Assembly: GCA_914767885.1 (NCBI GenBank)
Contig: CAJZBQ010000044.1
Span: forward strand, 62,001 to 126,000
DNA from: Blepharisma stoltei
Lineage: Eukaryota; Ciliophora; Heterotrichea; Heterotrichida; Blepharismidae
Reading direction: 5' to 3'
Length of the DNA stretch: 64,000 nt
Positions within the stretch are counted from its first letter, which is position 1; every line of letters starts with the position of its first letter. Positions 11,550 through 24,092 of the stretch are shown piece after piece. The position numbers and the translations under genes are program-made. The notes beneath the pieces were generated by a model. It saw only the letters and a list, made by a program, of their open reading frames with translations, searched no databases and had not been told where the DNA came from.

Positions 11550-12813
11550 GTATGAAATATAGTAACATAATAGGGTCAGTAATTTCAAATATCAGTATCG
11601 AGGCCTATATATTTTGTTCAACTGAAATAAGTAATAGAGATATTCCCTAGGTAATTCTAGGGAATTTTTATATTTTATTTTTAAAATGGGGATAGTTATG
11701 ATTTATTGGTATAAAATGGATTAAATTAAATTCAAAATTTTTTTAAAATTTCTGACTAAATAAATTTTGAGAAAATCTAAACCTAATTAGGCTTTAATTT
11801 TGTATTCTGATGGGAGGAAATAATTAGGTTGCGGGTGAGCTGAATGCATAATGCCTAATAAATGAGGAAGCATGGGAAAAAGAACCAGGAAAAAAATCCT
11901 TTTATGGTGTCAATGACTGACAAGAAAATCTGACGGATTTTTAAAGGAGTAGGTTTAAGGGCAATTGACTAGCAAATTTAGGAATTCAGGATAGCAGACA
12001 CTTTTAGTAGATTTTGAATATTATGATTTGAGATCAAAATTTGCTTCAATAAAGAATATAGGAACTAGAGCTCTATAAAAAAAGATCTATAGGGCATTAC
12101 GCAAAGGTATTAAGAAAGAATCATGCTGCCAGCAAAAATTCGGAGTTTAAATCATATAAATATTAAACAAAAAATAGCTAAATCCCCCTCCATGTGAACA
12201 CAACCATTGAAACAATCCTTTTTTGGGTAAAAACTCACCTCAATGAGCGAAAAAAAATTATAAATTTTGATATAGAAATTTCCCATAGATGGCGCTGTTT
12301 GCCCTTGATTTGCCCATGAGAAAAATTTTTTGGCTTGACCAAACCATATGTGACTGGTCGAACCAAAAAAATTTCCCCAGTGGGCAAATTAAAGGCAAAC
12401 AGCGTCATCTATGGGAAATTTATATATATAACGATAATTAGTATATGAAATCTCTAGCTATTTCTGTTTAATTTTTAGCAACTTGCATTCGAAAACATAA
12501 ATTTTACAAATCAAATTAATTTTTGCTTCTCAATTTTTGTGAAAATGGACATTTTTAAATGAAATGTACTATAAAATTTATCTATAAATTTTTTTAAAAA
12601 AATTGTTTGCTTATGGGGGAGTAAGATAATTTTGAAACTTAAAATTCTAGAAGGCATTGAGGCATAATATATTCCAGATGGGAAAAAATTAATTGAACTA
12701 TTATTGTCTTTATGATGCAATCCTAAACAGTAATAAAGTTTTTGATGTAATCTACTCTGTCTATTGTTGAAATTCAGCAGAAAATTGGGAATTCAATATG
12801 TTCTTGATATAAA
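11550..12813. other. Intergenic stretch with one palindromic element
   Basis: AT-rich, no gene recognised. Holds the element at 12271-12424. Confidence 0.5.
12271..12424. mobile_element. Palindromic TA-bounded element (group D)
   Basis: Ends TATAGAAATTTCCCATAGA and, inverted, TATATAAATTTCCCATAGA; subterminal GATGGCGCTGTTTGCC on both arms; inner core TTGACCAAACC..GGTCGAACCAA. Same family as 28398-28551. Confidence 0.8.
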
Positions 12814-15800
12814 ATGGCAGAAGAAGAAAATATTTCAGCATTGGAAACTTATATTCTTTCCTCAGATAAGCAGTCAGCTATAAAATCTTTTCCACCAACT
12901 TCTTCGTTTGGGCTATTTTTGAAAGCTAATCTTTTACTCAAAGAAGGCCAATCCAGCAGTTCAGAATACGAGGAAACATTAAAAGAGCTTAGAAAATCAG
13001 ATAAAAACCTTTATCTTACAATGACCACTAGACAAGATATAAAAGATCTTGATTTTATAGAAACAAAAGAAAAAATCAACGAAAAGATTGATGAAATCAG
13101 TTCAAAATTGATGGGATTTCAGTTTGATTATCCAGTTCCGATATCATCTGATATTAAAGAAAAGAAAGAATTTAATGCTCATTTGACCGAAAATTTATTT
13201 TCAGAAATTTTTGACAGCTCGATTTTATCTCATGCAATGCTCTCTGATTTAACTTCTCACTCCTACCTTTAAATTGGAACAAAATATCCATTTTTGGACC
13301 CCGTTTTAAAACTGGAACAAAATTTTGTTCAATAGGAAATTTTATATTTAGCATACGAATTTTTTATAAAAATTAGTTTTGACCTATTTAATAAAGCAAT
13401 TAGAGTATTTAAATTGTTTTTACATTGGATCAGCTAATTTTTGAATTAATACTTTATAAAAGTAAATTAAAATTCATTAAATTGTTTTAATTTTTAAAAG
13501 AGAAAAATTTTATATGAATTTTTTTTTGTAGCCCAAGTTTTTATTGGAATATTTTTTTTTTAAATTTAAAAGGGGGAGAGTCAAGGTAAATTGAAAATAA
13601 ATACTGCGAAATTGAATCAGGAATTATTCAAAGAATTATTAATTGACTGAAATTATTTATATGTTTTGCAAGGTGTTCCAGAAAAAATAGATGAATTGAT
13701 AAAAGAAGACAATTTTCATTTCGTTCAATGCTTTACATGCATGAGCCTTCAGCAAATGGAAGATTTATTGAAAATAAATAAAAATATTATCAATAGCTCA
13801 GGGTTCGTTAAAGCATTTTTATATAAAAAATACTTTTATAAGCTACAGAGTGATAATCTGGAAAATTATGAAATTTATAGTAGAGTCTGGGAAGAAATTA
13901 AAGATTTTCCTGAAAAATTAAATTCGCTAAAAACGGTCATACTTTTGTCTTTGCTGAATTTAGGGGTAAAATTTGGAATTTATGATGAAAATTTATTTAA
14001 AAAATATTTAGGGCTCCATAAGAATGGTCAGATTTATAGCTCAAATAACGAAAATATAGATAAAAAAATAAGCAAATATGCAGATTTTGGTTATGATGAT
14101 TGGAAAAATGATCAAGAATTGGTAGAAGAATATCTAGAGGAAATATTGAAGCAGAAAGAGAATGCTAATAAATATAAATCGTTTTTTGAAGAAAAATTTC
14201 TTATTGCCCCCATCCTTGATCGAACGATTCTATTGAAAAATTCCTAAAATTGGAAAAATTAATACCTTGATTGAACGATTTTCTTATATACAATAAATCA
14301 ATAGATTAGTTAATATTTATTATAATTTATGAAAATTAGGCAAATTAAAAGTAATTTACGTGTTTTCTTAATAGTCTGCACGGAATTAATCATTTAAAGT
14401 GCTTTAGACATCAACCTGGCTTAATAATCTATAAGTTTAGAATTATTACAAATTAAAAATAATTAAAAAGGAACAGAAATATTTTATAGAGAGAAAGGGG
14501 AACTAGACTTTTTAAATTAACACCGTTTTTCATTTTAATAGTTTAATAATTACTATCTCAACCCTCTTATTTAAAAATACGCCAACCAATAAAAATAATA
14601 TATATATTATTTTTATATATAATTTTTTCAAAAATTTTTTAAACCCTCACCATGATCGAACGATAAAGATTCGTTCAATCAAGGATGGGAAGGAGTTAGA
14701 AGAACATTTGCAAAAATAAAAATTCAAACTGGAGTACCTCCATCAGAATTTGAAGACATCATTACTCAAAATGATCTAGCCTCTATTTCCTCTGAAATTG
14801 TGCTTGAGACATGTAAAGACAATCCCACTTCTTTCCACAGAGATGAGCTTGTTAGATTCTCTATAAAAACTAAAAATATCCCAAAACTCCTCGTTAAAGT
14901 CCTCGAAATAAATACAAAATTTTACTATCTTAAGCATAATTCCAAAATCCCTAATGATATTTGTTCAGAAGGCCTCATTGCAAAATACGAAAAAAATTAT
15001 GAGTATTCAGAATCTCCATTAATAAAAGCTAAGAGAATTTTAGAATTCCCAGAACTTAAAAATAAAATTGGATTATTTGTTATTGAACTAATAGGAAATG
15101 GAAGACATTCTAGAGCTATTATAAGAAAAGGATCATTAAAATATGCATGAAAAATCACAGCCTCTGGGCAGCTCGTTATGATTTTAGATGAAGAAAATAA
15201 AATATGCAAGAATAATGGAGCAGGAGTTTATTTAGATGAAAGATTTTATTCTTGTGAAAATAAAGATGGGTGCGCGCTGTTGCCGTTCGCTAATGAAGAA
15301 AATATAAAAAATATTATTTTAACTGATGGAATCATTGCAGAACTCGTTGAAGGATTTTCACATTATACTGAATCTTATGAGTTAAAATCAGCTTTTTTCG
15401 TCCATGAAGAGCAATTATTAGTAGGAAATAAAGCCAAAATTTCAATATAGTTTTCTTTATTATTTTCTTCAAAATAAGAAAAAGCTATTTTTCTATTTCT
15501 TATTAAAAATCTTAAATTAAATTTAATTAAGCACAGTATAAGCCAAACCTTTATGTAAATGGAGTAAAAACGTTCCTATCTTTATTAACTGACTGCAAAG
15601 CTGTTATAGAAACAGTAGACTATGAAGGAATTTCTTCATCTAAAACTTATTCAGATTTTTCGCTTTTAGATGAGAATTCAATTATTAGCTTACAAATTCA
15701 AGTTCCACCAAGGTTAAAAAACGTTATGATATCTTTTACAGGGGAGGTAGAAAATTTAACAAAAAATAAAAAAATTCCTCTTGAATCAAATTTTTCAATT

Positions 15801-18800
15801 GATGTGAATACTTACTTGGGCAATGATGCAATATATGGTGCTTATTTAAATCTTGGGAGTAATGGGTACCTAATTCCCCTCCATGAGTAGCAAAAAGCTT
15901 TATCCGCTAACGAAAGGGGTTAATTTAATTTTTTCAAAAATATCATTCTCGCAAAAATTTAGAACTAAAAATTCATTTAATTTGCGAAATTTATTTTTTA
16001 AAATGCAAGTTATTTAAATTGCACAAAATTAGCTAGAAATTTCATTATAATAATTATTACCTATATATCGAAATTTTTTTTTCAAAAAACATTTTTGATC
16101 GCTGAAAATAGTGATTTTTCAATGGTTTTGCTCTCACAGGTGAGAGAAGTAATAGAAATCAAAGGAAATAATGGAGAGCCCTGCTCAGATGTGCAAGTTG
16201 AAGTAATTTTAGAGCATGATGATTGGCTTAGTACCAGATCAGAAATACTTAAAACTGATGAAATGGGGAAAATATATTTAGGAAAGCTGACTGATATTAC
16301 TAATTTATCTGCTAACTCCCCCCCCCTCCGTGAGTGAACAAAAAAATTTTGTTCACTCATGGAGGGGGGTTAATTTTTATTTTAAAAAATTTATATATAA
16401 ATTTTGGAGAACTTTTTGGGACGGCAAAAATACTGCAAGGCTCTGCAAAAAACTGCAAGGCCAGTAAAAAAATGGCAAAGCCAAGCAAAAAAATGCAAAA
16501 CTTGCAAAATTTTTGCAAGTTTTGTAAAAACATTGGACAAAAGCAAAAGCAATTTAAAAAAAAAGCAAAGCCATGCAAAAATTTAAAAAAAAAATGAAAA
16601 ATTTCGCAAAGCAGGCAAAACTTTTGCAGGGTGGCAAAAAAGTTGCAAAAATTGGCAAAAATCACGATTAGAAAATTTAACAGTAAAATTTAATAATTTA
16701 TTGGAAGTGTAGTACAATGTTAAATTATTTAAACAACATATAATATAGAAAAAATAGAAATTAATTTCGTGAAATAAATGCTAAAGTCTAATACAAATAT
16801 CTTTTAAAAGAATTTTCCAAAAACATAACTTAAGAATTTTAAAATTTTGGAAAATTTAATTTTGGCAAAACACTTTGTTGTATCTCATTTTAAAATTTTG
16901 CCAAAATTAAATTTTCCAAATTTTGAAAATTTTTAAGTCATGCTTTTAGAAAATTCTTTAAAAGATATTTGTATTAGACTTTAGCATTTATTTCACGAAA
17001 TTAATTTCTATTTTTTCTATATTATATGTTGTTTAAATAATTTAACATTGTACTACACTTCCAATAAATTATTAAATTTTACTGTTAAATTTTCTAATCG
17101 TGATTTTTGCCAATTTTTGCAACTTTTTTGCCACCTTGCAAAAGTTTTGCCTGCTTTGCGAAATTTTTCATTTTTTTTTAAATTTTTGCATGGCTTTGCT
17201 TTTTTTTTAAATTGCTTTTGCTTTTGTCCAATGTTTTTTGCAAAACTTGCAAAAATTTTGCAAGTTTTTGCATTTTTTTGCTTGGCTTTGCCCATTTTTT
17301 ACTGGCCTTGCAGTTTTTTGCAGAGCCTTGCAGTATTTTTGCCGTCCCAAAAAGTTCTCCATAAATTTTATAAAAAATATTTTTTTTCGAAATTTTAAAA
17401 AAATCCTAGTTCGCAAAACTTGGAAAGCAAATATTAATTTAATTTATAAAATTTATGTTTTAAAAAGCAATTCGTTTAAAATTAAACAGAATTAGCTCTA
17501 GATTTCATTATACTAATTATCATTTATATATCAATTTTTTTTTCCATAAAAAATTTTTCTATTAAAAACATTTTTGTTCACTCACGGAGGGTGGGTTTTT
17601 GGGCAAAAAATGGCGATTTTTCTAATGGTTTTGTTCACTCACGGAGGGGGGGGGAGTAAGGTGAAGTTTCCAGAAAATGAACAAAATTTTAGCTGATATC
17701 TTGGTTTTTTTAAAAAAGCAATCCAATATCCAAGCATAATAAATTTATGTGAGGGGGATGAATTTGGAATTCCTGTGGATTTTACTATAGTTAACAGTAA
17801 AGAGATAACTTTGGTATTGGCTCATGATTCAACAATAATTGATATTTTTAATCACAATTTGCAACTTGATTACGAAAATTCAGTAATTTGGCTTAAGAAC
17901 ATGACAGAAGGGACTTACGAATTGAAAATAAATTCATATACAATTAGTGTCCATGTGAGCCAGGGGATACATTGGGATAACAATCAATTTATTTTGTCAG
18001 AAAATTTAGTTATTCCGACTTATAACCAATATAAAACTTTAAAAATTAGCTCAACCTCTTTTGAAGAAAATAAGCTGAAAATAAAACTTGGAGGAGACAC
18101 TGAAAATGCTTCAATTCATGCTCTTTTTTTCAATTATTTATCAGAAAGTTTAATTCAACAATTAACTCAATTTATCTCTTTATATGAATTGCCATCTAGG
18201 CATTATCAAAATTTTTCTCAAGAAAAATCATACTATATGCAAAGCAGAAAATTAGACGAAGAATATCAATATATCCTTGAGAGAAAATATCAGCCAAGAT
18301 TTGTAGGGAATACTTTGCAAAAGCCACAATTGTTATGTAAAAGAAATTTTATAGAAGATACTGTGACAGAAACTCAAAGAGCTGAAAAAGGCGAAAAGCT
18401 AAAGCATGCAAAACTTGGTATAGCCTGAGCCTTTTTTTGGCTCGAGTTATCGTGGCATCTCCTGATGTTAATGGGAGTAGGTTTTACCAACATTTGTCGG
18501 TAAAACCATTTATCAAATGTTAACTCTTCAATAAGAAGTGGTCAAGTTGCAAAAGATATTAGAGTTAATTTTATTGCAAGGACATCAGATGAAATCAGAA
18601 GCTAACTTTCAGTATGCTGATAGCACTGTACTCATTGTAGAATCTTAAAAAGAAATTGAAACGATATTAAGAAGCTTGAAGAAATGATTGGATGAAAAAA
18701 ATGCGAGGCCGAATATAGGGTTAGAAAAGACGGCAATAATGCCAATTATTAATAAAATAGAAAATCGAATATAGAGATATTTTTAACGGCACAGAAATAC

Positions 18801-21800
18801 CGCTAGTAGAAAAATATAAATGCCTAAAATTATGTTAAAAGGTAGAATAAAAGCAACAGGATTTGATCAGGCTCAATATACTCATTTAAAAGGCATAACA
18901 AGGGTTACTTGCTGTTCCGTTATACTGACAATAAAAAGGCTATTACATATACCCACTAAAACTCTTATTAATTCCTTAAAGCAATTTTCTTGCCGAGATA
19001 CACATATGGTCTGGAAATCTGTTCGAGATCAAATTGGTGAGCTTATGAAAGACACCATACGAATGAGAGATTGGAGTCTGAGCTAGAAATTGAGGTAAAT
19101 ATCTTGCAAAAAGTTGATTGTGTGATAAAGATGAATTTAGCAATATTTGACGAAAATTAGAAGAAGCAGAAAAAGTAGCAAACATGACAATTTTTTTTCA
19201 AATTCAGGAGACAGAGCAGGATTTGAAAATTTTGGAGTTACAGAAGCTTATTTACTAGATTAAAAGGATGGGGAAAAAAAAAGTTATTGGGGCATGCCCT
19301 GAAATAGCAGGTAAAATGCAATTTTAATGAATTGAACTTGTCATCTGGGGAGTTGGTCTTACCAACAAATGTTGTAAAACCATCTCCCCGATTGATGTCA
19401 GGAGATCTCGGAATAGCCCGAACGTAAAAACGGCTTGGGTGATACCTATATGCATAACTCAAAAAGGAATTTAAATTCATGTGCATGTTCAGGAGGTAAT
19501 TATGATAATTTTGGTCAAAATCTTGATTTTCTTGAGCATCCTGCTATTTGGGTATTTGATGTTGATATCAATGAGGGTACAGCAGAAATCTTACTTGATA
19601 ACTTTAACTATAGCCAAATTTGTGTTATTGCTACAAATGGAGAAGGGCTCTCATATGAAGTTTGCAGTGTCCCTAATCCTACCATTGGACTGAAAGATAT
19701 GAGGCTGCAACAGTCTCTTGATTCTTCTATCTTTTTCGCATTTAAATATCTCAATAGGCTAATTTCCGTAATAATATATCATCAATTATAAAAAATAACT
19801 AATTTAGAGTAAGTGCATTTCAGAAAAAATTCAAAGCAAAGCAGTTTTAATTGGTGAGTCATTTAAAATCAATGACATCAATAGTACGAGCTATGAGATT
19901 ATAGACTCCATAGAGAAACTATATAGGATTCAAAAAGAGCTTATTAAGCTGAATAAAAGCTTAATCAGCTATGAGAGCTGGGATTTTCTAGGAAAATGGG
20001 AAAGTTTATCATATGAAAAAAAGCTTGAAGTTTATGACAAATTTGTTTCTCATGAGCTTAATATATTTATATATAAAAAGGACCCGAACTTTTTTAAAGA
20101 AATAATTGAACCTCATCTTAAATGCAAAATGGAAAAAGATTTTGTAGATATGTATTTGCTATCTGAGCCTCTAGATTATTATCTTAGCTTATCTAATCTT
20201 GCAAAATTAAATACTTTACTCCCTTTAAGAGAGTAAGATCATTGGAAAAATTTATTTGAGAAAAACTAAGCCAATTAAAGAGAGCAAAAATTTTTCTGAT
20301 GCATTATTTTTATATATAAATAACCATTTTTATTTAATTTATTAATTTTTTATGGCTTGCAAAACAATTTTAGATATAAATTTAATATATACCTAAATCA
20401 ATGAATATAATTTTTTTATTGATTAGAATGATGCCCTATTTTATAATTATGCCTTGCATATTTTGATCATCATACTGGCGATATCAATATGGTAATTTTT
20501 GCAGAAAAATATGCTACTAATATCACCAGCATGACTCGCATACTTGCGATCAAAAATGTTCAAGGCACAATAAAATATCTCCTTTAATGCTGATTAGGTA
20601 TCATTTTTTAAAAAAGTTAAGCAAGAAAATCTTGATCACTCTTAAAGGGGAGTCAGAAAAAATTTTACTTATAGACAGAATTTCTGAAAATAACCCTGAT
20701 TTTGCCCTTAGCCTAGCAAGATTATTAAAAGATGAAGCTGATTCAATCTCTATTAGCCAACAATTAAAACACAAACAAAAAGAGCTAGTCTTAAGATTTA
20801 ATTTATCTGATGATTTGATGAAGCAATGTGAAAGCCCTCAGCCTGACGAAAGCGAATTAGATGAAGAATTAGAAATTCAAGAAAGACGTAATGAATTTCA
20901 AAATAAATTTAACCTCCTCAGCAGAATGCTAATTAAAAGTGATGGAAGCTCTGATAGAGAAAATGATGAAAAAGAATGTAAAAAAACAAAATCCCGGAAA
21001 AAAGGTATGAAATTATTTGGCAATCAGAAACAAAAAGAAGAAAAAGATGATAAAAAAATCCCAGTGTATTATTATGGATTGGAAATTTTATTTATATCAT
21101 TTTACTATAAAGGTTTTTTTGGAGTGTGGAAGTAGAAAAATCATGAGTTTTTATATTTGAAAAAGGAAAGAAAGGGAGAAATTTTTTCAGATATGATACC
21201 AAAAGCTTGATGCCACAAAGGAATTTTGTGAAACTTTTTATTTTGGGGTTACAAATAACGCTGGAAATAAAAATTTGGTGCCTAATAATTTATTTTGGTC
21301 AGAATTAGCTAATTTAATTGCGAATAAAGAAAGTTCACTAGTACTATCTGAAGAAATTTTAGGAGCGACATCAAGCTTAACAGAATTGATTTGCGCTTTA
21401 GCTTTTACAGACCTTCCTTTAGTCCCCAAAAATATTAATTATCTGCTTGAAAAGAATTCAATTACTTATACTGCCAATAGCAATTTTCTTATTTTTTATA
21501 AAGAACTCTATGAAGCTGAATCAGAAATAAACAATAAAATTTTATGCTTCGTTAAAAAGAATAGTGAATTAATAAGAGATTTCATTTCCCTTTATACATA
21601 TAAAATAGTTAAAATCGCCTCTAATCCATCAGTGTGCTCAGCTTTAGGGCTATAATTTCCCAGCATTATTTTGATGCCCAAAACAAAGAGAAAAATATAA
21701 ACCAATTTATCAAACAAAAAATATATGGTTGCAAAGTTGTTTTAACTAATTCTTCAGGATCAAAATTAAATGTCAATCTTTTAGCTGAAATCCCTCAAGG

Positions 21801-23962
21801 AAGTATCCCAGTTGGAAACACAAAATATATCCAAAACCCGATTTTATCATTAGAGAGCTATCATACACAAAATTTTGAATACCTTTTTTATTTTCCGGAA
21901 TCTGGAAATTTTACTCATTTTCCAGCCAATGTTTCTCATAATGGCAAAGTGATAGCAAAAACTGAGCCTAAGGTTATGAATGTAGATTGCGTCATAAGGA
22001 CTGATAAACTTGAAAATTTCGATGATTTAGTACTAAGTGGGAGAAAGGATTTGATTTTAGAATTTTTATGATACATGAGTAAGAATAAGTGGGGTAATTA
22101 TAAGAGATTTTTTATATGAAAATAAAAGTAATGTTCTATGTGAATTAATATGAGGTAGAATAAATATAGAAAATTTATATAGTGAAGAGAAAGGATTTAA
22201 TGCCTTAAAAATCTGCTGAATGATGAAGGATTTTGATTTTTGGAAAAAGACAGTAGAAATACTGAAGAGAAGGAATATTTATGTAAGAGAAATTTGGAGT
22301 TTTAGTGTTTTTCATCATTATTTGGAGGTGTTTAAAGAACTTATTTCTCTTGAAAAAGAGGTATTAGCCATACTTGGCAATTTCTTTGAGTCACCAACTA
22401 TATCAGCAGATTAGTATTATTAAAGACAGACTCTAGCCATATTGGTGATACAGTCATCAAAGACCTTCCGTACAGGAGCTTCAACACTTCGCGACAAACT
22501 GCCCAGTAAGTCTAGCCATAGCAGATACATTTGTCTCTTCCTTTGCTTGCACTTCAGCATTGAATGAGCAGCTTATGGATTTCTGTAGTCTGCGACTGGC
22601 GATTGGGAGTAACTTGATTCAGAGATTAGCTCCATGAAGTCTATCGGGTGCCAGAGTGCCTTTTTTTGGCAGCTAAAGGAAAAAGACTGTTTCCCTATAG
22701 CCCAGGCTTAATCCCCCGGTCCCTCGGAAGAGGATGCTCAAGGGTCCAAAGGACATTACTGAGCATCTCCATTTCCAACCACAGGAAATCAGCCAAAACC
22801 TACCCGATACACATCTGCTTAGGCTGCACTTGTTTCTCAGCTTGGAGTCCATTCCAGTTCGGTGACCTTAAGATCTGGACTGTTGTGCCAAGAGGACATG
22901 TTGACATGCGCCGGCATTTGAATGCATACCACTATATCAACAGGAATAAATAGATATAGACATGTTGAATTTGATCCAATTGTTAATGCAAGAGTCCATA
23001 AACTGAGAAATCAACCAAAAATCACAAACACTCACTTCAAAGAAATATATAAAAATTTTTTACAATTTTTATCAGAAAAACCTAGTCTTGATATAAAAGA
23101 TAAATTAGCTTTTGTCCAATATTTGATATACCAAGACCGCTATGAAGAAGCAATAGAGATTTATCGGACAATACCATTAGAACCATCTATAAATGCTCCA
23201 GGTCAGACTTATCTTCAAATACAGTATGACTATTTAACATGCTATCTTGATATTAATAAGGCTTTATCCATTGCCTCTTTATATAAAAATTACCCAATAA
23301 ATACATGAAAAAATCTTTTTTCTGATGTTACTGATCTTCTACAAGAAATAAGCGTTCAAGATACTACTAAGGAAGCGAAATCAGTGGATATTGAGCCATC
23401 TCTAATGTTTTCTATAGAAAAAGGCATCGTAATGCTTTACTATCAATTTGTTAGCAGCTGCAAAATAAAAATTTATAATATTGATCTAGAAATTTTGTTT
23501 TCAAAAAATCCGTTTTTAATTGGAAATACTCAAGATTTTACCTTTGTTAAGCCAAATTTCGAAATTCCTATTAATTTGCCTAAAGAAGGAGAATATCACT
23601 ATAGCATTCCTGATGAATTTTTTAAAGAAAATATTATGCTGGAAATTGACTATGGGGCTTATACAGTATCAAAATCATATTTTGCAGCAAGACTAAAAAT
23701 GAATCTAATAGAAAGGTACGGGATCATTAAAGTCATGGATATGAATTTGATGCCAAAAGCTGCATCTTATGTGAAAACTTTCGTTAAAAGAAAAAATGGG
23801 CGTGTGGAATTTTATAAAGATGGGTATACTGATATTAGAGGAAATTTTGATTATGCTTCATTAAATAGTGATACTTTATCTTCTATTCAAAGATTCTCAA
23901 TATTGGTTGTTGACGATGAACTTGGTTCTATAGTTCAAGAAGCAAATCCTCCAGCACAGTAA
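12814..23962 (+). CDS. Very large protein with alpha-2-macroglobulin-like features, split by at least ten inserts
   Basis: Pieces on the + strand that join in frame: 12814-13259, 13581-14203, 14696-15450, about 15540-15873, 16150-16315, 17657-18420, 19449-19767, 19808-20236, about 20590-22409 and 22931-23962. Start MAEEENISALETYI; end ILVVDDELGSIVQEANPP. The C-terminal part has a macroglobulin/carrier-like beta region (VKTFVKRKNGRVEFYKDGYT) and the upstream part has NSSGSKLNVNLLAEIPQGSIP and FEYLFYFPESGNFTHFPANV, which I recall from a family of roughly 2000-residue uncharacterised proteins of protists and some bacteria with alpha-2-macroglobulin-like folds. That assignment is from memory. No transmembrane segment or signal peptide is obvious. 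Joins near 15450-15540, 20237-20590, 21120-21270, 21640 and 22080 are not resolved. The gene could be damaged in places, but the many exact frame restorations argue that it is functional after excision. Confidence 0.6.
13260..13580. mobile_element. IES, group B, bounded by TCA rather than TA
   Basis: 321 bp between TCA at 13257-13259 and TCA at 13581-13583. Starts CTCCTACCTTTAAATTGGAA, ends AAAAGGGGGAGAG. Keeping one TCA joins LTS to QGKLKIN in frame. A direct second copy of the subterminal motif (TTTAAAAC.TGGAACAAAAT) follows at 13305. No TA lies at the join. Confidence 0.85.
14204..14695. mobile_element. IES, group C, TTA-bounded
   Basis: 492 bp between TTA 14201-14203 and TTA 14696-14698. 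Carries the motif ATCCTTGATCGAACGAT near the left end, a degenerate second copy, and a hairpin pair at the right end (CATGATCGAACGAT / TCGTTCAATCAAGGATG). Keeping one TTA joins EEKFL to RRTFAKIK in frame. Confidence 0.88.
15874..16149. mobile_element. IES, degenerate group A copy, TAA-bounded
   Basis: 276 bp between TAA 15871 and TAA 16150. The body matches group A in reverse orientation (ACAAAATTAGCTAGAAATTTC etc.) with eroded ends. Keeping one TAA gives NGYLIEIKGNNGEP in frame. Confidence 0.85.
16316..17656. mobile_element. IES, group A, TAA-bounded, carrying a 955-bp foldback insert
   Basis: Outer element is a reverse-orientation group A copy: left hairpin CTCCGTGAGTGAACAAAA / complement at 16322-16372, right paired motifs at 17570-17652. 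TSD TAA at 16313 and 17657. Keeping one TAA joins NLSA to KVKFPENEQN in frame. The element is about three times normal size because of the nested foldback at 16406-17360. Confidence 0.9.
16406..17360. mobile_element. Nested foldback element with ~470-bp inverted arms and 9-bp duplication
   Basis: Begins GGAGAACTTTTTGGGACGG and ends with its exact complement. The two arms mirror each other almost base for base into a short centre near 16885. Arms are full of TGCAAAA/GGCAAAG units. The 9-bp ATAAATTTT flanks both sides (16397-16405 and 17361-17369), once in sister group A copies. Long arms plus a 9-bp duplication resemble non-autonomous Mutator-like elements; that is inference. Confidence 0.8.
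18419..19448 (+). mobile_element. TA-bounded IES containing a decayed LINE reverse transcriptase
   Basis: 1030 bp. Ends TATAGCCTGAGCC and, inverted, TATAGGTATCACCCAAGCC, with further subterminal inverted similarity (GGCATCTCCTGATG / GATGTCAGGAGATC; GTAAAACC). Cutting at TA 18419/19449 joins HAKLG to MHNSKRNLN in frame. Inside, 18612-18760 reads YADSTVLIVES-stop-KEIET then SLKKWLDEKNARPNIGLEKT, the palm motif and following helix of a non-LTR reverse transcriptase, with the second catalytic Asp changed to Ser. Later frame 18820-19086 looks like the continuation. Dead copy. Confidence 0.8.
19768..19807 (+). other. 40-nt intervening sequence: probably a 15-nt intron holding a 25-nt IES
   Basis: Starts GTAATAATA, ends TAATTTAG, with exons LIS and SKCISEKIQ in frame around it. 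Removing a TA-bounded 25-nt piece (19775-19799) leaves GTAATAATAATTTAG, a standard 15-nt intron. It could instead be an unusual 40-nt intron. Confidence 0.5.
20437..20575. mobile_element. TA-bounded inverted-repeat element nested in a larger insert
   Basis: 139 nt with ends TATTTTATAATTATGCCTTG and, inverted, TATTTTATTGTGCCTTG, continuing through TTTTGATC. It lies in an AT-rich insert at about 20320-20590 between KESKNFSDALFLYI and LKKLSKKILITLKG, so two layers must be removed. No relation to the other families seen. Confidence 0.65.
22410..22930. mobile_element. Retroposon-like insert (group E copy 3) with 13-bp duplication
   Basis: 521 bp, GC-rich. Duplication ACTATATCAGCAG (22397-22409) / ACTATATCAACAG (22931-22943). 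Removal with one copy joins FFESPTIS to TGINRYRHVEFDP in frame. Confidence 0.8.
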
Positions 23963-24092
23963 TAATTAGCAGATTAATTAGATTTTATTAAATGATAGAA
24001 TTATTATAATGCTATAATAAATAGTAACATAATCTCAGATAGCTTGATATTTATATCTTTAAGCCATTTTGTTAAAAAATCAGAAAATTAAG

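Noticed and set aside
16334-17495. Open frames in the foldback arms (Lys/Cys/Gln-rich and Phe/Cys-rich)
   Set aside because: They arise from TGCAAAA/TTTTGCA repeats in both arms and have no protein-like character.
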